This document shows positions 1-8,150 of a stretch of DNA of 64,000 nt, piece by piece (position 1 is the first letter of the stretch; the number at the start of each line of letters is the position of its first letter). This DNA is from Acidilobus saccharovorans 345-15 (GTDB taxonomy: Archaea; Thermoproteota; Thermoprotei_A; Sulfolobales; Acidilobaceae). The translations under genes were made by a program, and so were the position numbers. The notes under the pieces are model-generated. The model saw only the letters and a program-made list of their open reading frames with translations. It did no database searches and had not been told where the DNA came from. Location of the stretch: contig NC_014374.1 of the NCBI RefSeq assembly GCF_000144915.1, positions 496,001 through 560,000 of the forward strand. The letters run 5' to 3'.

Positions 1-52
1 AAAAACTAAATGATAACAAAAATATATACAGACCTATTTATTGTTCATAAGA

Positions 53-688
53 TCAAAGTATCAGTTTTGGCGTGTTCAAGGCCTTCTGGTACCTGGCCTC
101 GACGTCGTCCCAGTTTATCAGGTCCCACCAGCTGTCAACGTACTTGGCCCTGTCGTTCCTGTAGTCTATGTAGTAGGCGTGCTCGAACACGTCAACCGCC
201 AGCAGTGGTATCAGGTTTGTGGTGACGACGTTGTTGTGCTTCTCAACCTGCAGTATCCTCAGGTCGCCTGTGACCGGGTCATATGCAAGTATGGCCCATC
301 CCACGCCCTCAACGTTCTTGGCCGCGTCGCCGAAGAGCTTCTTAAACTTGTCAAAGGAGCCGAAGAACTTGTTTATTGCGTCCCCAATGGCGCCTCCAGG
401 GGTTCCTCCACCCTTGCCCTTGGGAGCCATGTTAAGCCAGTAGAGCGTGTGAAGTATGTGTCCTCCGTAGTTGAACTCGAAGTCCCTGCTCACGGCCCTC
501 ACGTCTATGTCAGTCAGCTGGCCGTTGAGGTACTTCTCAAGCTTGTCAAGAGCAGCGTTGGCGCCGTTGACGTAGCCCAGGTGGTGCTTGTCGTGGTGAT
601 ACCTTAGCGTTTCAGCGCTTATTATTGGCTCGAGAGCATCATAATTATACGGAAGAGGCGGGAGCTCGTACCTCTTGAGGGAGACCAC
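53..688 (-). CDS. sod: Superoxide dismutase, Fe/Mn family
   Basis: The 211-residue product converts superoxide to oxygen and hydrogen peroxide in the cytoplasm. The normal metal ligands of the Fe/Mn family can be placed: H31 in the YHHDKHH segment, H80 in LHTLYW, and D166 and H170 in the DVFEHAYY signature. Length is normal for the family. The start is a GTG; a TATA-like element near 720-728 would put transcription about 11 bases upstream of it. Sequence does not tell iron from manganese. Downstream, bases 1-52 are AT-rich with short T runs on the coding strand, a possible termination region. It is transcribed in the same direction as the ABC importer upstream but probably has its own promoter. 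Confidence 0.96.
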   Translation of the reverse strand: MVSLKRYELPPLPYNYDALEPIISAETLRYHHDKHHLGYVNGANAALDKLEKYLNGQLTDIDVRAVSRDFEFNYGGHILHTLYWLNMAPKGKGGGTPGGAIGDAINKFFGSFDKFKKLFGDAAKNVEGVGWAILAYDPVTGDLRILQVEKHNNVVTTNLIPLLAVDVFEHAYYIDYRNDRAKYVDSWWDLINWDDVEARYQKALNTPKLIL

Positions 689-743
689 TCTTCTCGCCCA
701 GGAGCTCAGGGCGCTGCTGGAATATAAACTGATGTATGATTAT

Positions 744-1487
744 TCACTTAGAAAATCTTTTTAAGAGTAGTTCAGGCATGTAAGATGGCGTGTTCCTGTC
801 CACGCGCCTTATACTGATCCCATAGACGTCGCTCAGGAGCTCTTCACTTAAGGCCTCCCTGGGCGGGCCAAACGACACCAGCCTGCCGGACTTCAGCACG
901 GCAACGTTGTCCGCCACGGCGGTATACTCTATGTCGTGCGTGGCCACCACTACTGAGACCCCATCCCCTGCGAGCTCCTGCAGCAGTTCAATGACCTTGG
1001 TCCTGTTGGTGACGTCTAGGAACGCGGTGGGCTCGTCAAGTATGAGCAGCCTTGGGTCACGGGACAGGGCCGCGGCCAGGAGCAGGAGCCTCTGCTCGCC
1101 GCTGCTCATCGATATGACAGGCCTGTTGGCGAGCCCTCCCAGGCCAAACCTGCCCAGGACCTCCAGGAACCTCTCCCTCCAGAGGCCGTCAGGGGGGCGG
1201 TAGTTCATGGCAAGGGCCACGTCGAGGCCCCTGGCCATGAGGTCCAGGGAGGGCTGCGCGGGCACATATGATATGTACCTGCGGTACTCCTCCGGCCTAA
1301 CCCCATCAAGCTCAACGGACCCCCTGAACTTTACGAGCCCGGCCAGGGCCCTCAGCAGCGTCGTCTTGCCAGCCCCGTTGGGACCTATTATCATGAGCAG
1401 GCCTGAGCTGTGCGTGAAGCTTATGTCATTCAGTATGTGGACGCCGTTTACCTCATAGCTGAGGTTTTTTACAGCCACGCTTACCAT
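744..1487 (-). CDS. ABC importer ATPase, metal-chelate/cobalamin type
   Basis: This 247-residue ATP-binding subunit energises uptake by the permease encoded just upstream. It shows Walker A (GPNGAGKTT), the signature MSSGEQR, Walker B with LLILDEP, and the switch histidine in ATHD. The ATG at 1487 is chosen because it overlaps the permease stop by seven bases (1481-1487). An open frame continues upstream to 1691, but those 68 residues are low-complexity shadow sequence inside the permease gene. The order binding protein, permease, ATPase matches FecBCD/BtuFCD-type importers. The cargo (cobalamin, haem or iron-siderophore) cannot be told from sequence. Confidence 0.9.
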   Translation of the reverse strand: MVSVAVKNLSYEVNGVHILNDISFTHSSGLLMIIGPNGAGKTTLLRALAGLVKFRGSVELDGVRPEEYRRYISYVPAQPSLDLMARGLDVALAMNYRPPDGLWRERFLEVLGRFGLGGLANRPVISMSSGEQRLLLLAAALSRDPRLLILDEPTAFLDVTNRTKVIELLQELAGDGVSVVVATHDIEYTAVADNVAVLKSGRLVSFGPPREALSEELLSDVYGISIRRVDRNTPSYMPELLLKRFSK

Positions 1488-2470
1488 GAGCCCTCGCTCC
1501 TCGACTTTAACAGTATGTAGACCAGGAGGGGGGCCCCAAAGACGCTGGTGACGGCGGTGAGCGGCGCCTCTGAGGGATATATTACAAGCCTCGCAGCTAT
1601 GTCGCTGAGCACCGTGAGGGTAGCGCCTATAGTGGCTGCCGCTGGAAGCACTGTGGTGAAGTTGCTCCCATACATGCGCCTTGCAAGCCACGGCGACACG
1701 AGGCCTATGAAGCCCACTGGGCCTGACATGGCTACGACTGCCGACGTCGCGGAGGAGGCCAGCAGGAATGACAGGGCCCTCACTAGGCTGACGTTGACGC
1801 CCAGGCTCCTGGCGACCTCGTCGCCAAGCATGAACGTGTTGACTTTCCTTGCCAGGAGGAGGAGCCCTGCCAGGGACGCCGCCGCCACGGCCGCGGACTT
1901 CTCAAGTATATTAGCCGTCACGAAGGCCACGCTGCCGAACATCCAGTAAAGGGCCCCAGGCAGCCTCGGGCCGAGGTCTATCATGAGGAACATCGTCAGG
2001 CCGCTCAACAGGTAGGAGGCGGCGACGCCAGTTATTAAGAAGGTGGACGCGCCGCCGCCAGCAAGTGAGGAGACCACGGTAACCAGGGCGAGCGTAAGGA
2101 GCCCCCCAGCCATCGCCGCGGCGTACAGCTCAAGGAAGCCCACGCGGCCCAGGTATATCATGAGCGTGACCCCCAGCAGGGCCCCCGAGGCCACGCCTGC
2201 CAGGTAAGGGTCGACGAGGGGGTTGCGGAGCGTGTACTGCAGGGATGCCCCGGCTGAGGCCAGGGACACGCCTAGGACTATGGCTGCGGCCGTCCTGGTC
2301 AGCCTGTATACTATAATATAAAAGTAGGTGCTAGGTATGTCATGGCCTACCATCAGGTCCACCAGCTGGGGCAGGCCGACCCTGGAGTAGGGGCCTATGG
2401 ACACCGACGCCAGCGAGGCCAGCGCCAGCAGTATCGGGGGCGCCAGCCACCTAAGCTGGCCCGCCCTCAA
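1481..2470 (-). CDS. ABC importer permease, FecCD/BtuC family
   Basis: A 329-residue integral membrane protein with about ten hydrophobic segments, the usual size for FecCD/BtuC permeases that work as homodimers. Family-like features include the GVSLASAGASLQ segment after the first helices and GPVGFIGLVSPWLAR near residue 250, a conserved coupling region. The start appears to be TTG at 2470, inside the last 20 bases of the binding-protein gene, so the genes are translationally coupled. It should form the channel for the substrate delivered by the upstream binding protein. Substrate is unknown. Confidence 0.9.
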   Translation of the reverse strand: MRAGQLRWLAPPILLALASLASVSIGPYSRVGLPQLVDLMVGHDIPSTYFYIIVYRLTRTAAAIVLGVSLASAGASLQYTLRNPLVDPYLAGVASGALLGVTLMIYLGRVGFLELYAAAMAGGLLTLALVTVVSSLAGGGASTFLITGVAASYLLSGLTMFLMIDLGPRLPGALYWMFGSVAFVTANILEKSAAVAAASLAGLLLLARKVNTFMLGDEVARSLGVNVSLVRALSFLLASSATSAVVAMSGPVGFIGLVSPWLARRMYGSNFTTVLPAAATIGATLTVLSDIAARLVIYPSEAPLTAVTSVFGAPLLVYILLKSRSEGSW

Positions 2471-3722
2471 GGTTCACACCTGGCACGCCCAAGGTTGACG
2501 GCGAGATCACGCTTGGCAGGCTGCTTATGTTGAAGGCCTGCGGGTGGAGTATCTCAGCTATGAGCAGGGCCCCGTACGGCGCGAGCACGGAGGGTTCGCT
2601 CAGGACGCTCTCGTACCAGCCCTCAACCAGGTAAACCCTACCTGAGGCTATGGCGCTGATGTTCTTGTAGGCTGGCCCTATGGAAGAGTTGAGCCACTGT
2701 ATAAGGTAGGACTCATTGAAGAGACCCCCGTTGCTCATCAATATTATCACCTGCGGGTTCACCTCAAGGAGCTCCTCGGCGGTCACCACTGGCCACCCGC
2801 TGCTGTTGGCAAAGGCGTTGACCCCGCCGCCAAGCGTTATAAGGTTGTCCTGGAAGGTGCCGCCGCCGGCCACGTAGGTTGGGTTCACCCAGAGTATTAT
2901 TGCCACCCTGACCTCCGGGAGGCCATGAAGCCTCGACTCCAGGGAGTCAACTATGGCGGAGTCGTTCTCTACAATGCTTACAGCATCCTTTACGTGGCCT
3001 GTGGCCTCGCCTACCATAATTATGGACTTATACACGTCGCTCAGGGAGCTCGACGAGGGCAGCAGGAGCACGGGTATGCCGTACTGGCTGAGCACCGAGG
3101 CTATGTAGTTGTTGTAGCCCCACCCCGCGGTCCCAATGACTAGGTCAGGCCTCAGCGCAAGTATGGCCTCAACGCTCGGGGAGCTCCAGGTGCTGCCGAT
3201 GCTGGCCACGGAGCCGTTCTGGTAGAGCTTATTTATTGTGTAGTTGAAGGGCGGCGGAAGGTACACGAGGCTGTCATTGTCAACTCCGACCAGCTGGCCG
3301 GCGGCACCTACGGCAAGCGCTATCTCGGTGGAGGCCGGGTCAAGGGTCACTACTCTGTGGGGCATGGAGGGCACGTAGACGGTCTGGTTGAGCGCGTCAA
3401 CTATGGCAACGGGGAACCCTATGCTCGCCTCAAGGCCTGAGACCTCGCCCCTTATCTTGGCTACCTGGGAGCTGACGCTCGTGTTAAGCTGCGACAGCAG
3501 CTCCCCAAGGTACTCACTCTCGTTGGCTAGCCTGCTCGACACCTCACTCATTACGGTGCTGTTTATATTTGACACCGAGGAGCTGATGTCGCTGAGCTTC
3601 CTGTTAATCACCTGGACCTGGTACATGGAGTAAGCAGTTAGCCCCACGAGAACCACCATAATTATCAGCGTTGCCGCCAGGAGGACCGTCGACGCGGACC
3701 CCTTAGCACCTCCTAGGCTCAT
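2451..3722 (-). CDS. Membrane-anchored substrate-binding protein of the ABC importer (BtuF/FecB type)
   Basis: The 423-residue protein has one hydrophobic helix near residues 10-34, a heptad-like, Ser/Asn-rich stretch to about residue 90 that could form a coiled-coil stalk, then a class III periplasmic-binding domain (about 100-400). The binding domain opens with HRVVTLDPASTEIALAVGA, typical of BtuF/FhuD folds. It should hold a metal complex outside the cell and pass it to the permease. ATG 3722 is chosen over the further upstream start at 3752 because the latter lies inside the palindrome at 3731-3749 and probably upstream of the transcript start. The stalk replaces the lipid or simple TM anchor usually seen. 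Confidence 0.88.
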   Translation of the reverse strand: MSLGGAKGSASTVLLAATLIIMVVLVGLTAYSMYQVQVINRKLSDISSSVSNINSTVMSEVSSRLANESEYLGELLSQLNTSVSSQVAKIRGEVSGLEASIGFPVAIVDALNQTVYVPSMPHRVVTLDPASTEIALAVGAAGQLVGVDNDSLVYLPPPFNYTINKLYQNGSVASIGSTWSSPSVEAILALRPDLVIGTAGWGYNNYIASVLSQYGIPVLLLPSSSSLSDVYKSIIMVGEATGHVKDAVSIVENDSAIVDSLESRLHGLPEVRVAIILWVNPTYVAGGGTFQDNLITLGGGVNAFANSSGWPVVTAEELLEVNPQVIILMSNGGLFNESYLIQWLNSSIGPAYKNISAIASGRVYLVEGWYESVLSEPSVLAPYGALLIAEILHPQAFNISSLPSVISPSTLGVPGVNLEGGPA

Positions 3723-3730
3723 ATGAGATC

Positions 3731-3763
3731 CCTGGATACCGTATCCAGGCATCTAATTAAAAG
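3731..3763 (-). promoter_or_regulatory. Promoter and palindromic operator candidate of the ABC importer operon
   Basis: A perfect 19-base palindrome, CCTGGATAC-C-GTATCCAGG, spans 3731-3749. On the minus strand a TATA-like CTTTTAATTAG lies at 3754-3763, which would place the transcript start near 3732, inside the palindrome. The geometry suits a repressor blocking RNA polymerase. A DtxR-like gene occurs at 15378, but no link is shown by sequence. Confidence 0.6.
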
Positions 3764-3848
3764 CTTTCGTCCCAGCGCGAACGTAAAAGGCCTAGTCCCT
3801 GCGAAAAGGAAAAATCCCTTTTTGTTCCCAGCGTGCCCTGGGGGTAAT

Positions 3849-4733
3849 GTGCTGGAAAGCATACGAAGGGCTGTGCTTGAGGTTTCATCAGAGCAGATAA
3901 GGGGGGCCTCATGGTCCGCTGAGACGCTTGCCAGGGCCGTCATTGATGACTTCTCGGGCGGCAGGGCGTCGTGCGATAACGTGGACAGCATCTCAGGCCT
4001 GCTCATATCGGCCAACCCAACTATGGGAAGTATAGACAGCCTCGTGTGGGCGCTAAAGGAGGCGTGCTACAGCGGCAGGACACTTAAGGACGGGGCCGAG
4101 GCCTTCCTTGACTATATGAAGTGGTCAAGGGAGGAGGTCGTCAGGCACGCCGTGGACTTAGTCAAGGGCCAGCCGATAAGCGTCATCACGATAAGTTACA
4201 GCAGCAACGTAGTTGACGTTCTGACTTCTCTACAGAACATGGTCAGGAAGGTCTACGTTCTTGAGAGCCTGCCAGGAGGCGAGGGGAGGAACGCGGCGGC
4301 GGAGCTCAGGTCAAGAAGGCTTGACGTGGAGTTAATAGTGGACGCGGCGGCTAGCTCCTACGTGGGACGCACAGACATGGTTCTCATAGGCGCGGACAAC
4401 GTAACTTCCGATGGCTGCATATACAACAAGGTGGGCTCCAAGAACCTCGCAATACTCGCCGGCTACTTTGGAAAGCCGGTGATTGCCGTGTTCGAGCCGT
4501 ACAAGATAACGGAGGACTCCCAGTGCGGGGGCGTCAAGTTGGTGGAAAGGAGTTACCAGGCCGACCCTTGGGGCGAGGTGAGCTACAAAGTTTTTGATGA
4601 GTTGACCAGGGACCTGGTTGACGCGGTGCTCAGCGTGAGGGGGCTAACAGATAACACCCCCGCCCAGATATCCTCCCTCAGGAGGTCCTTTGAGGAGTGG
4701 GTGATGTCAAGGATTGAAGGAAGGCAGCGATGA
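3849..4733 (+). CDS. eIF2B alpha / ribose-1,5-bisphosphate isomerase-like protein
   Basis: A 294-residue member of the eIF2B/MtnA/R15P-isomerase superfamily. The diagnostic region is GADNVTSDGCIYNKVGSKNL followed by an LAxxAGYFGKPV helix-strand unit, near residues 175-215. Known archaeal members are either eIF2B-like or isomerise ribose-1,5-bisphosphate in the AMP pathway that ends in RuBisCO; no RuBisCO or AMP phosphorylase is visible here. GTG 3849 follows a GGGGGT Shine-Dalgarno and starts at a helix typical of the family; the longer frame from 3723 runs through the divergent promoter. It overlaps the next gene by 20 bases. Exact activity is undecided. Confidence 0.8.
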   Translation: MLESIRRAVLEVSSEQIRGASWSAETLARAVIDDFSGGRASCDNVDSISGLLISANPTMGSIDSLVWALKEACYSGRTLKDGAEAFLDYMKWSREEVVRHAVDLVKGQPISVITISYSSNVVDVLTSLQNMVRKVYVLESLPGGEGRNAAAELRSRRLDVELIVDAAASSYVGRTDMVLIGADNVTSDGCIYNKVGSKNLAILAGYFGKPVIAVFEPYKITEDSQCGGVKLVERSYQADPWGEVSYKVFDELTRDLVDAVLSVRGLTDNTPAQISSLRRSFEEWVMSRIEGRQR

Positions 4734-5097
4734 GGACAATGAGGCCCCTCTGACGGAGCTGGAGAAGCTAATCCTGGCGCACATATACAAGTACGGGCCT
4801 GACAGCCCGTGGTACATGGCCAGGAGGCTCATGGGGGCCAGCGGGTGGGCCCCTAAGTACAGCGAGGACGAGATAGAGCAGGCTTGCAACGACCTGGAGG
4901 CTAAGGGGTACCTAACCAGGTTCAAGGGACAACTTAAGAGGGAAGTGACCTCCTCAGTCAAGCCGTGGCTTAAGTTCAAGTCCAGGGAGATGGGCCACAA
5001 GCCAAACGGCGTCTACTACGACTTAACCAAGGCGGGAAGGAAGCTGGCGTCAACGATCTACAAGGCCATGAGGCAGGAGGGAACTCACGATATCTAA
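4714..5097 (+). CDS. Small archaeal winged-helix protein, possibly DUF2250
   Basis: A 127-residue basic protein. Residues about 14-70 (TELEKLILAHIYKYGPDSPW, then EDEIEQACNDLEAKGYLTRF) read as a winged-helix fold, and the C-terminal part contains VYYDLTKAGRKLAS, a typical wing/last helix. It may be the archaeal DUF2250 family, recalled from general resemblance only. TTG 4714 lies inside the end of the eIF2B-like gene, so translation is probably coupled. No metal or ligand motif is seen. DNA or RNA binding is inferred from the fold alone. Confidence 0.65.
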   Translation: MKEGSDEDNEAPLTELEKLILAHIYKYGPDSPWYMARRLMGASGWAPKYSEDEIEQACNDLEAKGYLTRFKGQLKREVTSSVKPWLKFKSREMGHKPNGVYYDLTKAGRKLASTIYKAMRQEGTHDI

Positions 5098-5142
5098 ACT
5101 AAAATAGCCTCTAGCTTACCATGAGCCTGGCTAACAAGATTT

Positions 5143-5172
5143 AAGGGACCTCTGCCTGTGGTGAGGTCCCTT
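5143..5172 (+). promoter_or_regulatory. Inverted repeat over the mscS promoter
   Basis: AAGGGACCTC at 5143-5152 and GAGGTCCCTT at 5163-5172 form perfect 10-base arms around a 10-base spacer. A TATA-like GATTTAAG (about 5138-5146) predicts a transcript start near 5168, so the repeat covers TATA box and start site. It is either a DNA operator or, if transcription starts further upstream, an RNA hairpin. Confidence 0.5.
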
Positions 5173-5181
5173 GGGTGCAAG

Positions 5182-6138
5182 ATGGCTGTAAGCAGCACTT
5201 ATAATGCAATGCCGCGGCGTCCTGGCCACAGCATGCTGTACTTCCTTTTGCTGTCAGCCTTAGTGGTAGTTATAGTAATACTTGTGGGCTACGTGCTTAT
5301 AAAGCTGAAACTCATACCGACCGGGTTCGAAGACTACGTCTATGGCGTGCTTTGGCTCATAGCTTCAGTGACCGTGACGCAGCTAATTGCAATAGCCCTT
5401 AGGAACAGGCTCGCCTCGACGGTGGGCCCCGCCAACGCCTCCTCCGTGGCCTTCATAGTGAGGCTCAGCGGCTACGTGATAGCGTTCGTGGTGTTCCTGG
5501 CAATAATAAGGGTGGGGGTAACAGAGGCCCTGGCGGCTGGCGGCTTTGCGGGGCTGGTGGTAGGACTTGCCTCGCAGTTCGTCCTCTCTAACATATTTGG
5601 AGGCATCGTAATAATACTTACAAGGCCCTTCAAGGTAGGCGACAGGATAACGTTCAGCACATGGCAGTATGGCCTCATAGTGCCCTCCTACCCACCCAAG
5701 TTCTTCTCAACAGACTACCTGATACCTGGCTATACTGGAGTTGTGCAGGAGATAAACCTGATGTACACGGTTATACTCTCAGACGACAACGTCCCGGTAA
5801 AGGTGCCGAACAGCATCATGGCTCAGGCGGCAATATTTGTGCACTCGGACAACGAGGTCAGGAGGGTCAGGACCCGCTACGAGGTCCCCAAGGACCTTGA
5901 CCCTGAGACGGTCATAGAGAGGCTCAAGAAGGAGCTTTCATCGCTCCCTATAGTAGCCGATGTGCCAACAATAAGGGTCATAGAGACCAGCCAGAGCACC
6001 TACGTTATAGCAATAGATGCCAGGTGCAAGACCATGTTTGAGGACGAGGCGCGGCACAACATCCTGATAACAGTGATGAAGACCGTCAAGGCGATTCAGG
6101 AGGAGCAGAAGAGGGCTAAGCCGGCTGGCCAGCCTTAG
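5182..6138 (+). CDS. mscS: MscS-family mechanosensitive channel
   Basis: The 318-residue membrane protein should form a stretch-gated channel that releases solutes under hypo-osmotic shock. It has two N-terminal helices and a third, glycine/alanine-rich pore helix (EALAAGGFAGLVVGLASQF) followed by the classic FGGIVIILTRPFKVGDRI beta-domain entry. The C-terminal third has the alpha/beta fold of MscS (RTRYEVPKDLDPETV onward). ATG 5182 is preferred over GTG 5158, since the latter lies inside the inverted repeat and upstream of the predicted transcript start. Between the pore helix and the beta domain is an insertion rich in Tyr and Pro (about residues 165-185). Confidence 0.9.
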   Translation: MAVSSTYNAMPRRPGHSMLYFLLLSALVVVIVILVGYVLIKLKLIPTGFEDYVYGVLWLIASVTVTQLIAIALRNRLASTVGPANASSVAFIVRLSGYVIAFVVFLAIIRVGVTEALAAGGFAGLVVGLASQFVLSNIFGGIVIILTRPFKVGDRITFSTWQYGLIVPSYPPKFFSTDYLIPGYTGVVQEINLMYTVILSDDNVPVKVPNSIMAQAAIFVHSDNEVRRVRTRYEVPKDLDPETVIERLKKELSSLPIVADVPTIRVIETSQSTYVIAIDARCKTMFEDEARHNILITVMKTVKAIQEEQKRAKPAGQP

Positions 6139-7223
6139 CGTCCCCTCCTCCTGGCCTCCACGGCGGCTAACATTAACGCCGAGGCCAACAGGGGTGAGCC
6201 TACGACAAGGGCCCCAGCGCCGTAGCCGCCTTCTATAAGCGCGGCTATCACGACGCCGCCCAAGAGGCCGCTGAACGCCTTACCGGTGTACATAGCGGCG
6301 TTATTTGACGTTGAGAAGGCCTCGCCGTAGAGGTCGCCGACAATGCTGAAGAACAGCGGTATCTGGGCGCCGTTGAAGAAGCCTACGAGGGATACCGCGA
6401 CTACCTTGGCGAGCGCAGGGCCATAAAGTGCCAGGGCCGAGGAGAAGGCTATTATGAGGAGTGACGCCAATATGGTCCTGGGCCTTCCCAGCTTATCAGA
6501 TAAGGCCCCAAGCGCGGGCCTTCCAAGGCCGCTTGACAGGGGGAAGAGGGAGGCGGCCACGCCAAAGAGGTACCCCTTGAGGTCCGTCAGCCTCCCCAGC
6601 GAGCTTGAGAAGGACACCAGCGGAACCAGGGAGAGGACGAAGGTAACGTAAAGCAGCCACCAGCTGGGCGACCTGACAGTCGTTGTAAGGTCGACCCCCC
6701 TGAGCCCCCTTGGATACTCTATGAGCGATGAGATGACCGTAAGCGCCGCCAGCTCCACGACCCCTATGGTTAGGCTCGCCTCCCTGAAGCTCCTCGAGAG
6801 GCCTATGAATGGGTTAGCCACCGCGGCCCCAAGGCCGAAGCCAAGGCTCACGAGCCCAGTGGCAAGGCCCCTTCTATCAGGGAACCACTTCACCGCGGCG
6901 TTTGAGGCTATGCCGTAAAGTACCCCCTCGCCCACGCTCCCAGCGCTCCAGAAGGCGTAAAACTCTATCAGGGAAGTAGAGAAGGCCGTGCCCAGGAAGC
7001 CCATGGCTGAGAGCAGCGAGGCGAGGGGCGCTATGAGCCTTGGCCCCCTCCTGTCCACGAGTGGGCTCACTGCCAGCTGTGAAGCTGTCGAGAATATTGC
7101 AAAGAGAGTGAAGGCCACGCTGACCTTAAGGAAGTTTATGTGAAGCCCTGAGGCTATCAGCGGGCTGAGGACGCTCCAGGAGTACTGGTAAAGAGAGTTA
7201 AAGGCCATCACTATGAAGCTCAT
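6135..7223 (-). CDS. MFS transporter, oxalate/formate-antiporter-like
   Basis: A 362-residue major facilitator protein, at the short end of the family. The conserved loop after helix 2, SPLVDRRGPRL, and the matching motif of the second half, GALSDKLGRPRTIL, are both visible. The layout resembles the OFA (oxalate/formate/monocarboxylate) subgroup. No ATG, GTG or TTG lies further upstream in frame before a stop, so the weak first helix is not an annotation error. The stop overlaps mscS by four bases, convergently. It faces the TrmB-type regulator across a 177-base divergent promoter, so the regulator may control it. Substrate unknown; a carboxylate is likely. Confidence 0.82.
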   Translation of the reverse strand: MSFIVMAFNSLYQYSWSVLSPLIASGLHINFLKVSVAFTLFAIFSTASQLAVSPLVDRRGPRLIAPLASLLSAMGFLGTAFSTSLIEFYAFWSAGSVGEGVLYGIASNAAVKWFPDRRGLATGLVSLGFGLGAAVANPFIGLSRSFREASLTIGVVELAALTVISSLIEYPRGLRGVDLTTTVRSPSWWLLYVTFVLSLVPLVSFSSSLGRLTDLKGYLFGVAASLFPLSSGLGRPALGALSDKLGRPRTILASLLIIAFSSALALYGPALAKVVAVSLVGFFNGAQIPLFFSIVGDLYGEAFSTSNNAAMYTGKAFSGLLGGVVIAALIEGGYGAGALVVGSPLLASALMLAAVEARRRGR

Positions 7224-7351
7224 GGCCAGGAGCCCGCTCCTTCTCGTCTCTAGGCACCTCGCTAGCTGACCCTTTTCTCTAGCCCTTTGAGTGTTTTATC
7301 GTTAAGCACCCGCGGGGCGCGCAGGTGGGCCCTCTGTTCGGTATCAGACAT

Positions 7352-7373
7352 TTAAGCATTAAAAGATGCATAA
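7352..7373 (+). promoter_or_regulatory. Near-palindrome over the TATA box of the TrmB-like gene
   Basis: TTAAGCAT (7352-7359) and ATGCATAA (7366-7373) pair at seven of eight positions around TAAAAG, which is itself the TATA-box core. Transcription would start near 7388, 13 bases before the TTG start. Self-control by the TrmB-type protein is a reasonable guess. Confidence 0.45.
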
Positions 7374-7400
7374 GTTACTTACAACGCGCGGGAAGTAGGG

Positions 7401-8150
7401 TTGAGCAGTGACGTGAATGAACTTGAGACCACCATCAGGAGCCTGCTGGGAGTCAACAAGTATGAGGCGGCGGCCTACCTGGCCCTCCTGAAGCTTGGAA
7501 AGGCAAAGCCTCAGGACATAGCCAAGGAGTCCTCCGTCCCCTCCCAGAGGATTTACGACGTGCTCAGGAGCCTCGAGTCCATGGGCTTAGTGACGGAGTT
7601 TGACGGGGTCTATCAGCCCATTGAGCCGAGGCAGGCCATAAATGCCATAGCTGAGAGCGAGATAATGAAGAGCCTTGAGAAGGCCAACAGGCTGAGGGAG
7701 CTCGGGGACATGCTCTCGAGAACCTACGGGGCCAGCATTAAGGAGGGGGCCAGGGTGAGCCTGGTGAGGGGACTGAACAACGTCTTCGGCGCAGCCATGT
7801 CCTATGGCAGCTCCTGCAGCTCAAGGCCCATATTTATGGCGTTCAAGGTTTTTGACAGGCTTGCCGAGCTGCTCCCAGAGCTGAGGAAGCTCGTGGCCTC
7901 CTTGCCGTCAGGAGCGCTTGTAATAGTGCCCAAGGGATCGCTTGAAAGGTACGGACAGTTGGCCGACGAGTTCAAGAGGCTCGGCATAGAGTTCGTGGAG
8001 TCGGAGGCAGCTTTTATAGACCTCATGGTCTCGTGTAACGCCGTCATAATAGGGCTTCCCCACGGCAACGACGCCGTTGCAGTGGTGGTAGTTGATAAGG
8101 ACTTCTCAGAGGCCATGTACAGGAGGCTCAGCGAGTTCATCTCACATTAG
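7401..8150 (+). CDS. TrmB-family transcriptional regulator
   Basis: A 249-residue regulator with the TrmB winged helix at residues about 15-75: KYEAAAYLALLKLGKAKPQ, then VPSQRIYDVLRSLESMGLV, the recognition-helix region. The remaining 170 residues resemble the sugar-binding effector half of TrmB proteins but are diverged. TrmB relatives sense sugars and control uptake and glycolysis. The start is TTG 7401 after GGAAGTAGGG. It is divergent from the MFS gene and ends in a four-base overlap with the convergent MBL gene. Effector and targets are not readable from sequence. Confidence 0.85.
   Translation: MSSDVNELETTIRSLLGVNKYEAAAYLALLKLGKAKPQDIAKESSVPSQRIYDVLRSLESMGLVTEFDGVYQPIEPRQAINAIAESEIMKSLEKANRLRELGDMLSRTYGASIKEGARVSLVRGLNNVFGAAMSYGSSCSSRPIFMAFKVFDRLAELLPELRKLVASLPSGALVIVPKGSLERYGQLADEFKRLGIEFVESEAAFIDLMVSCNAVIIGLPHGNDAVAVVVVDKDFSEAMYRRLSEFISH

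Noticed and set aside
41-607. Long plus-strand open frame opposite sod
   Set aside because: It is the antisense shadow of the clearly homologous sod gene; many similar shadows occur in this GC-rich DNA.
1488-1691. N-terminal extension of the ABC ATPase
   Set aside because: The 68 residues lie inside the permease gene, are low-complexity and precede a canonical ATPase start at ATG 1487.
3723-3848. N-terminal extension of the eIF2B-like protein
   Set aside because: It is read through the palindrome and divergent promoter; the homologous helix begins at GTG 3849.
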